From Nematostella vectensis (Eukaryota > Cnidaria > Anthozoa > Actiniaria > Edwardsiidae): a stretch of DNA of 64,000 nucleotides. The translations under genes were made by a program, and so were the position numbers. Each line of letters begins with the position of its first letter. Position 1 is the stretch's first letter. The notes under the pieces are model-generated. The model made no database searches, was not told the DNA's origin, and was given only the letters and a program-made list of their open reading frames with translations. Shown here in pieces: positions 23,494 to 33,636 of the stretch. Where the stretch lies: positions 14,439,181-14,503,180 of the forward strand of contig NC_064036.1 in assembly GCF_932526225.1 (NCBI RefSeq), given 5' to 3'.

Positions 23494-24675
23494 TTACATT
23501 ATTCTTTCAATCTCGTGGATAAGAGTAAGATACAAAGCTCGTGCATCATTGCCATTTTCTGGCATTCTTAATCCTTCTTCCCTCGTGATCAGTTCAGCAA
23601 GTTCAGTAAAGTCGGGTGATGAATTTTGGGGCAAGTCATGGCAGCAAAGTTCTCTGGCAACATCTAAATCATCGGCGTCAACATTAAATCTGCATTCTTG
23701 ACCTCCAGTCATCTCGGGATAGTGGTAAAGAAAGCAGGGTCGACCAGGAGGGGAAATGTTGCTTCTTGTTGAGGGTCGAATACGATGGATATTCCACCGT
23801 CTTGCTACACTTTGAAGTTCGCGTTGGAGCACTCCCATGTAACAAAACTTTAGACACTCTACGTGTACAGCATCCGCGTCACAAAAAAGACCCCTGTCTC
23901 TTAAATCCTTGAAATGTTGTATCCACCACTCAGATGAGCCCTTTCTTAATTGTCCCCACCACGCCTCGATCCTCTGATTAGAAACCGATCGTCCATAAAG
24001 GAAACTTTTTTCTCCTGACCAACTATCTTCGGCCTCATCCCGTAAAAAGCGCTGAATAGCAGCTACTCTGCCATTCTCAGTACCCATATCTCCACGGACA
24101 ATTCTTGCCGTCCCTCCTACACTTTCAACACAGTCAAGAAAATAACTTGCTACGACACCCGGATGGTTATTCGTACGTCCAACTTCTAGCCACATGATTC
24201 TTCTCGAGTAACCGTCGATGCAGCCATGTATACAAAATCCGTAAGGTTTAAGCTTATCGTAACCATCCAGGTGCCAAATGAAGTTGGCCCCTTTAGCATG
24301 ATACTGCCGTCGTCGAAGTCTGTTTCTCGAGCGTCTCTCCACGCCATCCGGATCTAATATGAGTAACGCGTTCCTCACAAATTCTTTGCTAACAGACAGT
24401 TGATGGTCAACTATTAGTTTCTGCCACATAGTTCGGTACCCGACAATGCTACCGCTTCCTTTAAGCTCGTCCTCAATTGTTTTTATTATGTCGTCGAAGT
24501 CACTGAAACGCCGTCTTCCGAGGCTTTGCTTTGCTAAAATTCTTTTAATCTGTCTTTCGCTAAGCTGAATTCCATGGTCAAACAGCAAGCAACTAGAAAT
24601 CTCCTTGCAGCTGAAGCCCATATGAAAATATTCCTTTATAAAACCGTCGCGGAGATTTCTCAGTGCAGCAGCCAT
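23494..24675 (-). CDS. DDE integrase-core transposase (left arm copy)
   Basis: The product is a 393-residue intact protein encoded in one exon. Residues ~20-55 form a helix-turn-helix-like region (FSCKEISSCLLFDHG...LSERQIKRILAKQ). The integrase core begins near residue 130, and the probable catalytic triad is Asp137 (IWHLDGYDKL), Asp196 (RIVRGDMGTENG) and Glu237 (NQRIEAWWGQLR), with 40 residues between the last two. These residues fit the D,D,E pattern of retroviral-integrase-fold transposases. The start is the ATG at 24673-24675, about 100 bases inside the subterminal array. It sits alone in the transposon and presumably catalyses its cut and insertion. The right-arm copy at 30741 is predicted identical. 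Family assignment to IS3EU rests on termini and target-duplication length as much as on the protein. Confidence 0.85.
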   Translation of the reverse strand: MAAALRNLRDGFIKEYFHMGFSCKEISSCLLFDHGIQLSERQIKRILAKQSLGRRRFSDFDDIIKTIEDELKGSGSIVGYRTMWQKLIVDHQLSVSKEFVRNALLILDPDGVERRSRNRLRRRQYHAKGANFIWHLDGYDKLKPYGFCIHGCIDGYSRRIMWLEVGRTNNHPGVVASYFLDCVESVGGTARIVRGDMGTENGRVAAIQRFLRDEAEDSWSGEKSFLYGRSVSNQRIEAWWGQLRKGSSEWWIQHFKDLRDRGLFCDADAVHVECLKFCYMGVLQRELQSVARRWNIHRIRPSTRSNISPPGRPCFLYHYPEMTGGQECRFNVDADDLDVARELCCHDLPQNSSPDFTELAELITREEGLRMPENGNDARALYLTLIHEIERIM

Positions 24676-24769
24676 GTTGCGCGTTTACGTCTATATAATG
24701 CTTTTTTCCACCTATCACCTGACCCACAACGTGACCTACAACAGAAACTCGCTAAAAAAATAAAACTCA

Positions 24770-25030
24770 TAAAAAATATTTAAACTCACGAAAAAAAAAA
24801 TGAAACTCACGAAAAAAATAAAACTCACGAAAAAAATTAAAACTCACGAAAAAAAATAAAACTCACGAAAAAAAATAAAACTCACGAAAAAAATAAAACT
24901 CACGAAAAAAATAAAACTCACGAAAAAAATTAAAACTCACGAAAAAAAATAAAACTCACGAAAAAAAAATAAAACTCACGAAAAAAATTAAAACTCACGA
25001 AAAAAAATAATAAACTCACGAAAAAAAAAA
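24770..25030 (-). repeat. Subterminal CGTGAG array, right end of the transposon
   Basis: This is the inverted counterpart of the array at 21880-22183, reading AAAACTCACGAAAAAAAT on the plus strand, about 14 copies. Confidence 0.88.
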
Positions 25031-25152
25031 AGACACGCAAAATTGAAAACTAGTCCTCACGACGCGAAAAGTATACCGCACGAAATAAAATTGCAGTAGG
25101 TTTTTCAAATGTCCCTTCCCGGGCTCCGTAAATTTGGCCCGTGTCGCGTATT

Positions 25153-27072
25153 GTCCCGAAATAAAAATAATCATTTGAAGCATGAGTCCCTGAACTCGCT
25201 CGCATCCTTTCAGTGAGCCAGGATCTTATTACAGCAAGTGTCCGATGTCAGCTAGGCTAGCCTCTGCTTTGGTAGAATACTATTCGCCTTCAGTATGGTT
25301 GATCATACTAATCAATGTCATTTTAACAGTTAATAAATGGGACAGTTTTCCGTGGAAAAGAGGTTTACCGCTCGGAACCAAGTATAATAGAGAATTAGAC
25401 CTTATGTGATTATAGATAAAAAAGCGCTTTTGACCTTTCAAACGACGCGCTATTTAACCGCCGCCGCCTGGTAAATAAGTAACACGACCCCGAGCGGTGC
25501 GATTTTTTTCTTCCCCATTATATAAAAATAAAAAGACAATTTACTAGGGACAGTGATGATGAATCCCACCTTATCAAAACAAATCCAACCACCAACGTCC
25601 TCAGCTGGGACTGCTTTGGACTTGTCATCACAAGGGAAATGTACACAAAAGCGGCAGAGAATCTATTTGATAAAATGCTTTAGCCTGTTAGCTGACTTTT
25701 ACGGGGCTTTCCTTTTAGTTTCATTGAAGGCAAGAATTTAACTATAAAATCAGTCTGATCTCTGTGTTGCATTCGTTAATGGCACACGGTGTCGCAACGT
25801 GAGTTCGCCGAAGTCCGGTCAATGAATAACTTGACAATTTGCTGGAGAAACGATAATTTTTGTGTTCCTGCACTTGCAACACATGAAAGCCATTGTGATC
25901 CCAATCAATTTCCTCTAATCATCTCCGTCTTAAGCAAGTATTTTTGCCTTTGGAGCTGAACTCAAGATTAGTTTAACATCAATAATAGGACACAAAGGAC
26001 TACTTATCGTTATATAGCCCTCCGGAATTATATGAAATTTGCTATCTAAAATTTGTACTCAGGGAGTAAGAAACTTTATTTTAGTTAGCTGAGAGACATG
26101 ATTGAGTCATTTTTAGTAAATGAAGATAAAACGTATTTCAGAGCTCTACATTTTATTTTCCGTTTAGAGTGTCATTAGAGCGTACCCTGTGTACCAGAGG
26201 CTCCGAGCTTCGCGGTGTTCGTTCCATACTTGAGAATTAAGGTTTTTTTTTTTAACAAAACGAATAATCATGGAAAAACTTTGCCAAATTTATGACACTC
26301 ACCGCATCCGTATAAGAATTGTTGGTTTCACGATGATGACGTTAATCTGTTGGACGTGTATCAAATGGCAAAAAAGCTGTCCAATGTGTTATTCCTGAAT
26401 GGCGTTTTTCGCACGTATTTCTTTTGAGGGATTCCGACCTACCGTTTCAACTTGTAGCTTAATTAACTTTTTATTTGATCAGCAAGAAATCCCGAAACTC
26501 TGAAAAATAGTAATTTCCGAATAAATTCACTGAAGAGCTGGCAGTCTTGCTATAGTGGTAATACATTCCCATTTGTTTATTACACTTGAACAAGCTTTAA
26601 TTCGTGACTCTACGTTTTACAATAACCGCACAAAGTAGACTGACAAAGTAGTATGAAACTTAAGCGCCTGTTTCAGCTGGAACGGAAATATAGCAGCCAA
26701 TCACGTATGATCGGTGTTTATACCTGAGCGGAACCATCTCTTCTAGGCACGTCTTTCGATCTTAGTTAGCTACAGTCGCTGTTTTCAAACTTAGCATTTT
26801 AGCTCCAACAACCGACGCACATCTAAGCCAAGATGTACATACTTTATTAAATTTCTGAGTAGCATGATACCAAAAATCGGACTCACTAGACTATACTAGC
26901 GGCATTCAAAGACTACAAAGGCCTGCCATTGTGGCTTTCAATCGATTTCCTTTCTTTTTATAAACGCGCACAAATAGAGACTCACGCACACATTCCACGC
27001 ACGCACAACAAAAGAAAACCCAGTAAAACCCATAAGTTAAATATTAATATAGTGAAATATTAAAGTAAATAT
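25153..27072. other. Palindrome-arm DNA, no gene recognised
   Basis: This is moderately AT-rich single-copy-looking sequence within the arm (mirrored at 28344-30263). Stops interrupt all frames. I see no array, RNA gene or domain. Confidence 0.5.
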
Positions 27073-27520
27073 NNNNNNNNNNNNNNNNNNNNNNNNNNNN
27101 NNNNNNNNNNNNNNNNNNNNNNNNNNNNNNNNNNNNNNNNNNNNNNNNNNNNNNNNNNNNNNNNNNNNNNNNNNNNNNNNNNNNNNNNNNNNNNNNNNNN
27201 NNNNNNNNNNNNNNNNNNNNNNNNNNNNNNNNNNNNNNNNNNNNNNNNNNNNNNNNNNNNNNNNNNNNNNNNGTTTGAAATGTGACATGGTTTGAATTTT
27301 TTTCAAACTGGTTGGAATTTTTCAAACTAGCTCATTTTTGGATACCTAGCATTTTAAAAGGGATTTTATTTTTGGGGAGTCATTAATAAAACAGGGGCTT
27401 GGATTTTTTGGAGGTTGGGAGGTGTAACTAAAAGAACTAGATAAAAGATTATGCAAATATCCCCTTTTCAAACCAGTTTTAACAATTTCAAACCAAGAAG
27501 CATTTCAAACCACAACATAT
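27073..27520. mobile_element. 448-bp insertion unique to the left arm, containing a 200-bp assembly gap
   Basis: The right arm reads GTAAATAT directly into GTCAACC; the left arm has 448 bp between these two points. The first 200 (27073-27272) are N. The visible part starts GTTTGAAATGTGAC, ends near CATTTCAAACCACAAC, and repeats TTTCAAAC several times on both strands, so it may have inverted ends. ATAT occurs on both sides as a possible target duplication. A true element end is hidden by the gap. Confidence 0.6.
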
Positions 27521-27559
27521 GTCAACCACATCATGGGGTATCGTATATCTGTGTTTATT

Positions 27560-27860
27560 ATCCGGTATTTTTTACCCGATGTTTTATCGGGTATTTTTAC
27601 CCGATGTTTTATCGGGTATTTTTACCCGATGTTTTATCGGGTATTTTTACCCGATGTTTTATCAGGTATTTTTACCCGATGTTTTACCGGGTATTTTTAC
27701 CCGATGTTTTATCGGGTATTTTTACCCGATGTTTTATCAGGTATTTTTACCCGATGTTTTTACCCGATGTTTTATCGGGTAATTTACCCGATGTTTTGTA
27801 TCTACCCGATTACCGGGTACGGGTTGGTTTTCTTATCGGGTATTTTCATTTACCCGTTGT
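27560..27860 (+). repeat. ATCGGGTA / TACCCGAT array, inner end of left arm
   Basis: About eight copies of a 26-bp unit ATCGGGTATTTTTACCCGAT plus GTTTT form overlapping hairpins. The mirrored array in the right arm (about 27970-28315) has one 26-bp unit fewer. Confidence 0.9.
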
Positions 27861-27881
27861 TTTACCGCCATGGCCCTAAAG

Positions 27882-27956
27882 CCTAAAGCTCATCGGGACC
27901 AATTGAGCTTTAGGGCCATGGTGGTAAAACACCGGTAACTGAAAATACCCGATGAG
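27882..27956. other. Palindrome centre (about 75 bp)
   Basis: The unpaired centre contains a further diverged copy of the arm-end sequence: CCAATTGAGCTTTAGGGCC followed by ATGG and a GGTAAAAC stretch. The outer edges of the palindrome carry the related CAATTGGACTTTAGGGCC. The same terminal sequence therefore marks both ends of each arm. Confidence 0.75.
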
Positions 27957-27969
27957 CTTTAGGGCCATG

Positions 27970-28315
27970 GCGGTAAAACAACGGGTAAATGAAAATACCC
28001 GATAAGAAAACCAACCCGTACCCGGTTATCGGGTAGATACAAAACATCGGGTAAAAACCCGATAATAAATATCGGGTAAATTACCCGATAAAACATCGGG
28101 TAAAAACATCGGGTAAAAATACCTGATAAAACATCGGGTAAAAATACCCGATAAAATATCGGGTAAAAATACCCGATAAAACATCGGGTAAAAATACCCG
28201 ATAAAACATCGGGTAAAAATACCCGATGAAACATCGGGTAAAAATACCCGATAAAACATCGGGTAAAAAATACCGGATAAAGCATCGGGTAGAAAATACC
28301 GGATAATAAACACAG
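27970..28315 (-). repeat. ATCGGGTA / TACCCGAT array, inner end of right arm
   Basis: This mirrors 27560-27860 with small differences: an extra diverged hairpin unit near 28047-28068 (AACCCGATAATAAATATCGG) and one unit fewer elsewhere. Confidence 0.88.
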
Positions 28316-30263
28316 ATATACGATACCCCATGATGTGGTTGACATATTTACTTTAATATTTCACTATATTAATATTTAACTTATGGGTTTTACTGGGTTT
28401 TCTTTTGTTGTGCGTGCGTGGAATGTGTGCGTGAGTCTCTATTTGTGCGCGTTTATAAAAAGAAAGGAAATCGATTGAAAGCCACAATGGCAGGCCTTTG
28501 TAGTCTTTGAATGCCGCTAGTATAGTCTAGTGAGTCCGATTTTTGGTATCATGCTACTCAGAAATTTAATAAAGTATGTACATCTTGGCTTAGATGTGCG
28601 TCGGTTGTTGGAGCTAAAATGCTAAGTTTGAAAACAGCGACTGTAGCTAACTAAGATCGAAAGACGTGCCTAGAAGAGATGGTTCCGCTCAGGTATAAAC
28701 ACCGATCATACGTGATTGGCTGCTATATTTCCGTTCCAGCTGAAACAGGCGCTTAAGTTTCATACTACTTTGTCAGTCTACTTTGTGCGGTTATTGTAAA
28801 ACGTAGAGTCACGAATTAAAGCTTGTTCAAGTGTAATAAACAAATGGGAATGTATTACCACTATAGCAAGACTGCCAGCTCTTCAGTGAATTTATTCGGA
28901 AATTACTATTTTTCAGAGTTTCGGGATTTCTTGCTGATCAAATAAAAAGTTAATTAAGCTACAAGTTGAAACGGTAGGTCGGAATCCCTCAAAAGAAATA
29001 CGTGCGAAAAACGCCATTCAGGAATAACACATTGGACAGCTTTTTTGCCATTTGATACACGTCCAACAGATTAACGTCATCATCGTGAAACCAACAATTC
29101 TTATACGGATGCGGTGAGTGTCATAAATTTGGCAAAGTTTTTCCATGATTATTCGTTTTGTTAAAAAAAAAAACCTTAATTCTCAAGTATGGAACGAACA
29201 CCGCGAAGCTCGGAGCCTCTGGTACACAGGGTACGCTCTAATGACACTCTAAACGGAAAATAAAATGTAGAGCTCTGAAATACGTTTTATCTTCATTTAC
29301 TAAAAATGACTCAATCATGTCTCTCAGCTAACTAAAATAAAGTTTCTTACTCCCTGAGTACAAATTTTAGATAGCAAATTTCATATAATTCCGGAGGGCT
29401 ATATAACGATAAGTAGTCCTTTGTGTCCTATTATTGATGTTAAACTAATCTTGAGTTCAGCTCCAAAGGCAAAAATACTTGCTTAAGACGGAGATGATTA
29501 GAGGAAATTGATTGGGATCACAATGGCTTTCATGTGTTGCAAGTGCAGGAACACAAAAATTATCGTTTCTCCAGCAAATTGTCAAGTTATTCATTGACCG
29601 GACTTCGGCGAACTCACGTTGCGACACCGTGTGCCATTAACGAATGCAACACAGAGATCAGACTGATTTTATAGTTAAATTCTTGCCTTCAATGAAACTA
29701 AAAGGAAAGCCCCGTAAAAGTCAGCTAACAGGCTAAAGCATTTTATCAAATAGATTCTCTGCCGCTTTTGTGTACATTTCCCTTGTGATGACAAGTCCAA
29801 AGCAGTCCCAGCTGAGGACGTTGGTGGTTGGATTTGTTTTGATAAGGTGGGATTCATCATCACTGTCCCTAGTAAATTGTCTTTTTATTTTTATATAATG
29901 GGGAAGAAAAAAATCGCACCGCTCGGGGTCGTGTTACTTATTTACCAGGCGGCGGCGGTTAAATAGCGCGTCGTTTGAAAGGTCAAAAGCGCTTTTTTAT
30001 CTATAATCACATAAGGTCTAATTCTCTATTATACTTGGTTCCGAGCGGTAAACCTCTTTTCCACGGAAAACTGTCCCATTTATTAACTGTTAAAATGACA
30101 TTGATTAGTATGATCAACCATACTGAAGGCGAATAGTATTCTACCAAAGCAGAGGCTAGCCTAGCTGACATCGGACACTTGCTGTAATAAGATCCTGGCT
30201 CACTGAAAGGATGCGAGCGAGTTCAGGGACTCATGCTTCAAATGATTATTTTTATTTCGGGAC
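28316..30263. other. Right-arm mirror of 25153-27072, no gene recognised
   Basis: This is the same sequence in reverse complement, uninterrupted across the position of the left-arm insertion (about 28344). Confidence 0.5.
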
Positions 30264-30285
30264 AATACGCGACACGGGCCAAATT

Positions 30286-33200
30286 TACGGAGCCCGGGAA
30301 GGGACATTTGAAAAACCTACTGCAATTTTATTTCGTGCGGTATACTTTTCGCGTCGTGAGGACTAGTTTTCAATTTTGCGTGTCTTTTTTTTTTTCGTGA
30401 GTTTATTATTTTTTTTCGTGAGTTTTAATTTTTTTCGTGAGTTTTATTTTTTTTTCGTGAGTTTTATTTTTTTTCGTGAGTTTTAATTTTTTTCGTGAGT
30501 TTTATTTTTTTCGTGAGTTTTATTTTTTTCGTGAGTTTTATTTTTTTTCGTGAGTTTTATTTTTTTTCGTGAGTTTTAATTTTTTTCGTGAGTTTTATTT
30601 TTTTCGTGAGTTTCATTTTTTTTTTCGTGAGTTTAAATATTTTTTATGAGTTTTATTTTTTTAGCGAGTTTCTGTTGTAGGTCACGTTGTGGGTCAGGTG
30701 ATAGGTGGAAAAAAGCATTATATAGACGTAAACGCGCAACATGGCTGCTGCACTGAGAAATCTCCGCGACGGTTTTATAAAGGAATATTTTCATATGGGC
30801 TTCAGCTGCAAGGAGATTTCTAGTTGCTTGCTGTTTGACCATGGAATTCAGCTTAGCGAAAGACAGATTAAAAGAATTTTAGCAAAGCAAAGCCTCGGAA
30901 GACGGCGTTTCAGTGACTTCGACGACATAATAAAAACAATTGAGGACGAGCTTAAAGGAAGCGGTAGCATTGTCGGGTACCGAACTATGTGGCAGAAACT
31001 AATAGTTGACCATCAACTGTCTGTTAGCAAAGAATTTGTGAGGAACGCGTTACTCATATTAGATCCGGATGGCGTGGAGAGACGCTCGAGAAACAGACTT
31101 CGACGACGGCAGTATCATGCTAAAGGGGCCAACTTCATTTGGCACCTGGATGGTTACGATAAGCTTAAACCTTACGGATTTTGTATACATGGCTGCATCG
31201 ACGGTTACTCGAGAAGAATCATGTGGCTAGAAGTTGGACGTACGAATAACCATCCGGGTGTCGTAGCAAGTTATTTTCTTGACTGTGTTGAAAGTGTAGG
31301 AGGGACGGCAAGAATTGTCCGTGGAGATATGGGTACTGAGAATGGCAGAGTAGCTGCTATTCAGCGCTTTTTACGGGATGAGGCCGAAGATAGTTGGTCA
31401 GGAGAAAAAAGTTTCCTTTATGGACGATCGGTTTCTAATCAGAGGATCGAGGCGTGGTGGGGACAATTAAGAAAGGGCTCATCTGAGTGGTGGATACAAC
31501 ATTTCAAGGATTTAAGAGACAGGGGTCTTTTTTGTGACGCGGATGCTGTACACGTAGAGTGTCTAAAGTTTTGTTACATGGGAGTGCTCCAACGCGAACT
31601 TCAAAGTGTAGCAAGACGGTGGAATATCCATCGTATTCGACCCTCAACAAGAAGCAACATTTCCCCTCCTGGTCGACCCTGCTTTCTTTACCACTATCCC
31701 GAGATGACTGGAGGTCAAGAATGCAGATTTAATGTTGACGCCGATGATTTAGATGTTGCCAGAGAACTTTGCTGCCATGACTTGCCCCAAAATTCATCAC
31801 CCGACTTTACTGAACTTGCTGAACTGATCACGAGGGAAGAAGGATTAAGAATGCCAGAAAATGGCAATGATGCACGAGCTTTGTATCTTACTCTTATCCA
31901 CGAGATTGAAAGAATAATGTAACTTCTTCTGTTTTCCAGTTTAAATCATTCCGCACAGACGCGAGTAATTTGTTGTACATTGTTACCGCAGCCTATGGAA
32001 ATAGACTATTCTTTCTTCACTTAAGTAGGCCACTTCGTTTTACTAATAGAAGATATTCCATTACATTTTGTCGGTATTTGCGTCCCAGTTGAACCCAAAA
32101 GTTTTTACACGTGGTTCTGATTGTGTTAGGAAAAATGTAAGACAAGCTTAACGCGATTTTGTTCTTACTAAAATAAATGTTGTTACCACATGGAAACGCA
32201 GCGTTTGTTTCTTAAAATTCTTGTGTGGAACGAAGCATATTAGGGAGCAGATTAAAACACTTGCAATTTGGATGAAGGAGATGACGGTCACCGTCTGATA
32301 CCCCACACCCCCTCTGATTTTGAACACCTTACTTTTTTTTTTCTAAAAGTGCTGTGTAAAATCTGAGAGCATTAGATAAAATGATGGGAATTGTTTGATG
32401 TGGTTCTCGTCGAATTTAGTTTCATAACTAAGAGCTTTTTAAAATATTCAAAATTTGTATTTGAATATTTAATATATTTTTTCTAATTCTAGGTGGTAGG
32501 CTGCTGTCAATCCCCACCCCCCAACCCTCCCTGAATTGGGTCTAGCCTGAGGGTACCTCTTTTTACCTTTTCCCTTAGCCTCTCTCCTAATTGCGCTCAT
32601 AAAGAATTCAGACGGCGAACGTGAAACTTTCTAATTACGATTCAATCCAGAACAATACCTTGTAGGCCCACTACGCTTGCTGATTTTTAATATTCATGCA
32701 AATGAAAATAAAGTGTTAACACTCTCACAAGAAATCCGACTAAATTTGGAAGTATGCTATGATTTTATTTACCTCACAAACATACAAAATAATGCTGCAT
32801 ATCTTTCAGAAAACAAAACATTGACGAATGCTACGTAACATAGTACCAATGGAAAAGCGTTTTTTTGATACAGTGTTCTTACCTTAAAGTGGCCCGCGGA
32901 TAATTATTTCAAAGCTGCATTTCTGAAATAATTACCCACAAACCACCTTAAATTCAACTGGTTGGTATTTTTCATAAATGATATACTGAAACATAGTTCA
33001 GGCAATAAGAATGCCCTCGTTTATCGACAATCAAAGACCCACTATGGCGATCTCAACACAACAACTTATGGACCGTGAGTCAAAAACATATGTATCCTTC
33101 CAACTGTAACATGGTTATACTTCCATAACTGTAACGTGGTCACGATTAAGATGTCCTTTGAGGTAACCAAATGAATTTGTCACTGCTTCATCGACAAAGG

Positions 33201-33636
33201 CATCCCCGCAACATCTTTCATTAATGTCAAATTAAACTCACGAAAAAAATAAAACTCACGAAAAAAATTAAAACTCACGAAAAAAAATAATAAACTCACG
33301 AAAAAAATAAAACTCACGAAAAAAATTAAAACTCACGAAAAAAATAAAACTCACGAAAAAAAATAAAACTCACGAAAAAAATAAAATTCACGAAAAAAAT
33401 AAAACTCACGAAAAAAATTAAAACTCACGAAAAAAAATAAAACTCACGAAAAAAAAATAAAACTCACGAAAAAAATAAAACTCACGAAAAAAATTCAAAC
33501 TCACGAAAAAAATTATAAACTCACGAAAAAAAAAAAAGACACGCAAAATTGAAAACTAGTCCTCACGACGCGAAAAGTATACCGCACGAAATAAAATTGC
33601 AGTAGGTTTTTCAAATGTCCCTTCCCGGGCTCCGTA
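30286..33636 (+). mobile_element. DDE DNA transposon with 6-bp target duplication (right arm)
   Basis: This is the mirror of 21780-25130. It starts TACGGAGCCCGGG at 30286 and ends with the inverse at 33636. CAAATT flanks it on both sides (30280-30285 and 33637-33642), the complement of the left-arm duplication. Subterminal arrays lie at about 30385-30650 and 33235-33535. Confidence 0.85.
30741..31922 (+). CDS. DDE integrase-core transposase (right arm copy)
   Basis: This 393-residue intact frame appears identical at the protein level to the left-arm copy at 23494-24675. It has the same helix-turn-helix-like N-terminus and the candidate catalytic residues Asp137, Asp196 and Glu237. The ATG at 30741 follows a short leader after the subterminal array. 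Two intact, identical genes could mean an active family, a very recent palindrome, or an assembly duplicate. Any catalytic activity is inferred from motif conservation. Confidence 0.85.
   Translation: MAAALRNLRDGFIKEYFHMGFSCKEISSCLLFDHGIQLSERQIKRILAKQSLGRRRFSDFDDIIKTIEDELKGSGSIVGYRTMWQKLIVDHQLSVSKEFVRNALLILDPDGVERRSRNRLRRRQYHAKGANFIWHLDGYDKLKPYGFCIHGCIDGYSRRIMWLEVGRTNNHPGVVASYFLDCVESVGGTARIVRGDMGTENGRVAAIQRFLRDEAEDSWSGEKSFLYGRSVSNQRIEAWWGQLRKGSSEWWIQHFKDLRDRGLFCDADAVHVECLKFCYMGVLQRELQSVARRWNIHRIRPSTRSNISPPGRPCFLYHYPEMTGGQECRFNVDADDLDVARELCCHDLPQNSSPDFTELAELITREEGLRMPENGNDARALYLTLIHEIERIM

Larger units (their letters stand above)
21780..25130 (-). mobile_element. DDE DNA transposon with 6-bp target duplication (left arm), likely IS3EU-like
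   Basis: The element begins TACGGAGCCCGGGAAGGG at 21780 and ends with the inverse at 25130. The terminal inverted repeats are about 103 bp and essentially identical. Direct copies of AATTTG flank it at 21774-21779 and 25131-25136, a clean 6-bp target duplication. Inside each end lies an array of an ~18-bp unit with TTTTTTCGTGAGTTTTA, in opposite orientation at the two ends. It carries one intact transposase gene. TAY-type termini and 6-bp duplications fit the IS3EU superfamily as I recall it. The insertion site is inside the foldback element's terminal repeat. Confidence 0.85.
20096..25152. mobile_element. Foldback element (left arm), split by a nested transposon
   Basis: The left end AATACGCGACACGGCCCAAA (20096) is matched inverted by the sequence ending GGCCCGTGTCGCGTATT at 25152. 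The inverted homology continues inward for several hundred bases: 20110-20300 pairs with 21640-21779, and about 20760-20890 pairs with about 21330-21480, with many mismatches. Without the nested 3.35-kb transposon the element is ~1.7 kb. A perfect-stem hairpin TTTTATCGGGTA...TACCCGATAAAA lies at 21485-21519. No transposase of its own is seen, and the target duplication is unclear. Confidence 0.72.
13600..27881 (+). repeat. Left arm of a 28-kb palindrome
   Basis: The whole interval reappears in reverse complement at 27957-41819. Mirrored positions sum to about 55416-55419 outside the core. The outer edge begins with GGATCAATTGG, and the match stops abruptly just outside it. Differences are few: single substitutions near 17003, 17241, 17816, 18323, 18526, 18766 and 20573, poly-G length changes, one 26-bp repeat-unit change near the centre, and a 448-bp insertion only in this arm (27073-27520). 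It could be a true genomic palindrome or an assembly join of two copies. Confidence 0.95.

Noticed and set aside
24574-24783. 69-codon frame antisense to the transposase start
   Set aside because: It overlaps the conserved transposase coding sequence and the subterminal array; a shadow frame.
27560-28315. CRISPR-like appearance of the central arrays (short regular repeats with spacers)
   Set aside because: The spacers are themselves identical, the units are overlapping palindromes, no cas genes exist, and the genome is eukaryotic.
27451-28345. Repetitive frames over the central ATCGGGTA arrays
   Set aside because: The units are hairpin repeats of 26 bp; the frames shift among themselves and match no protein.
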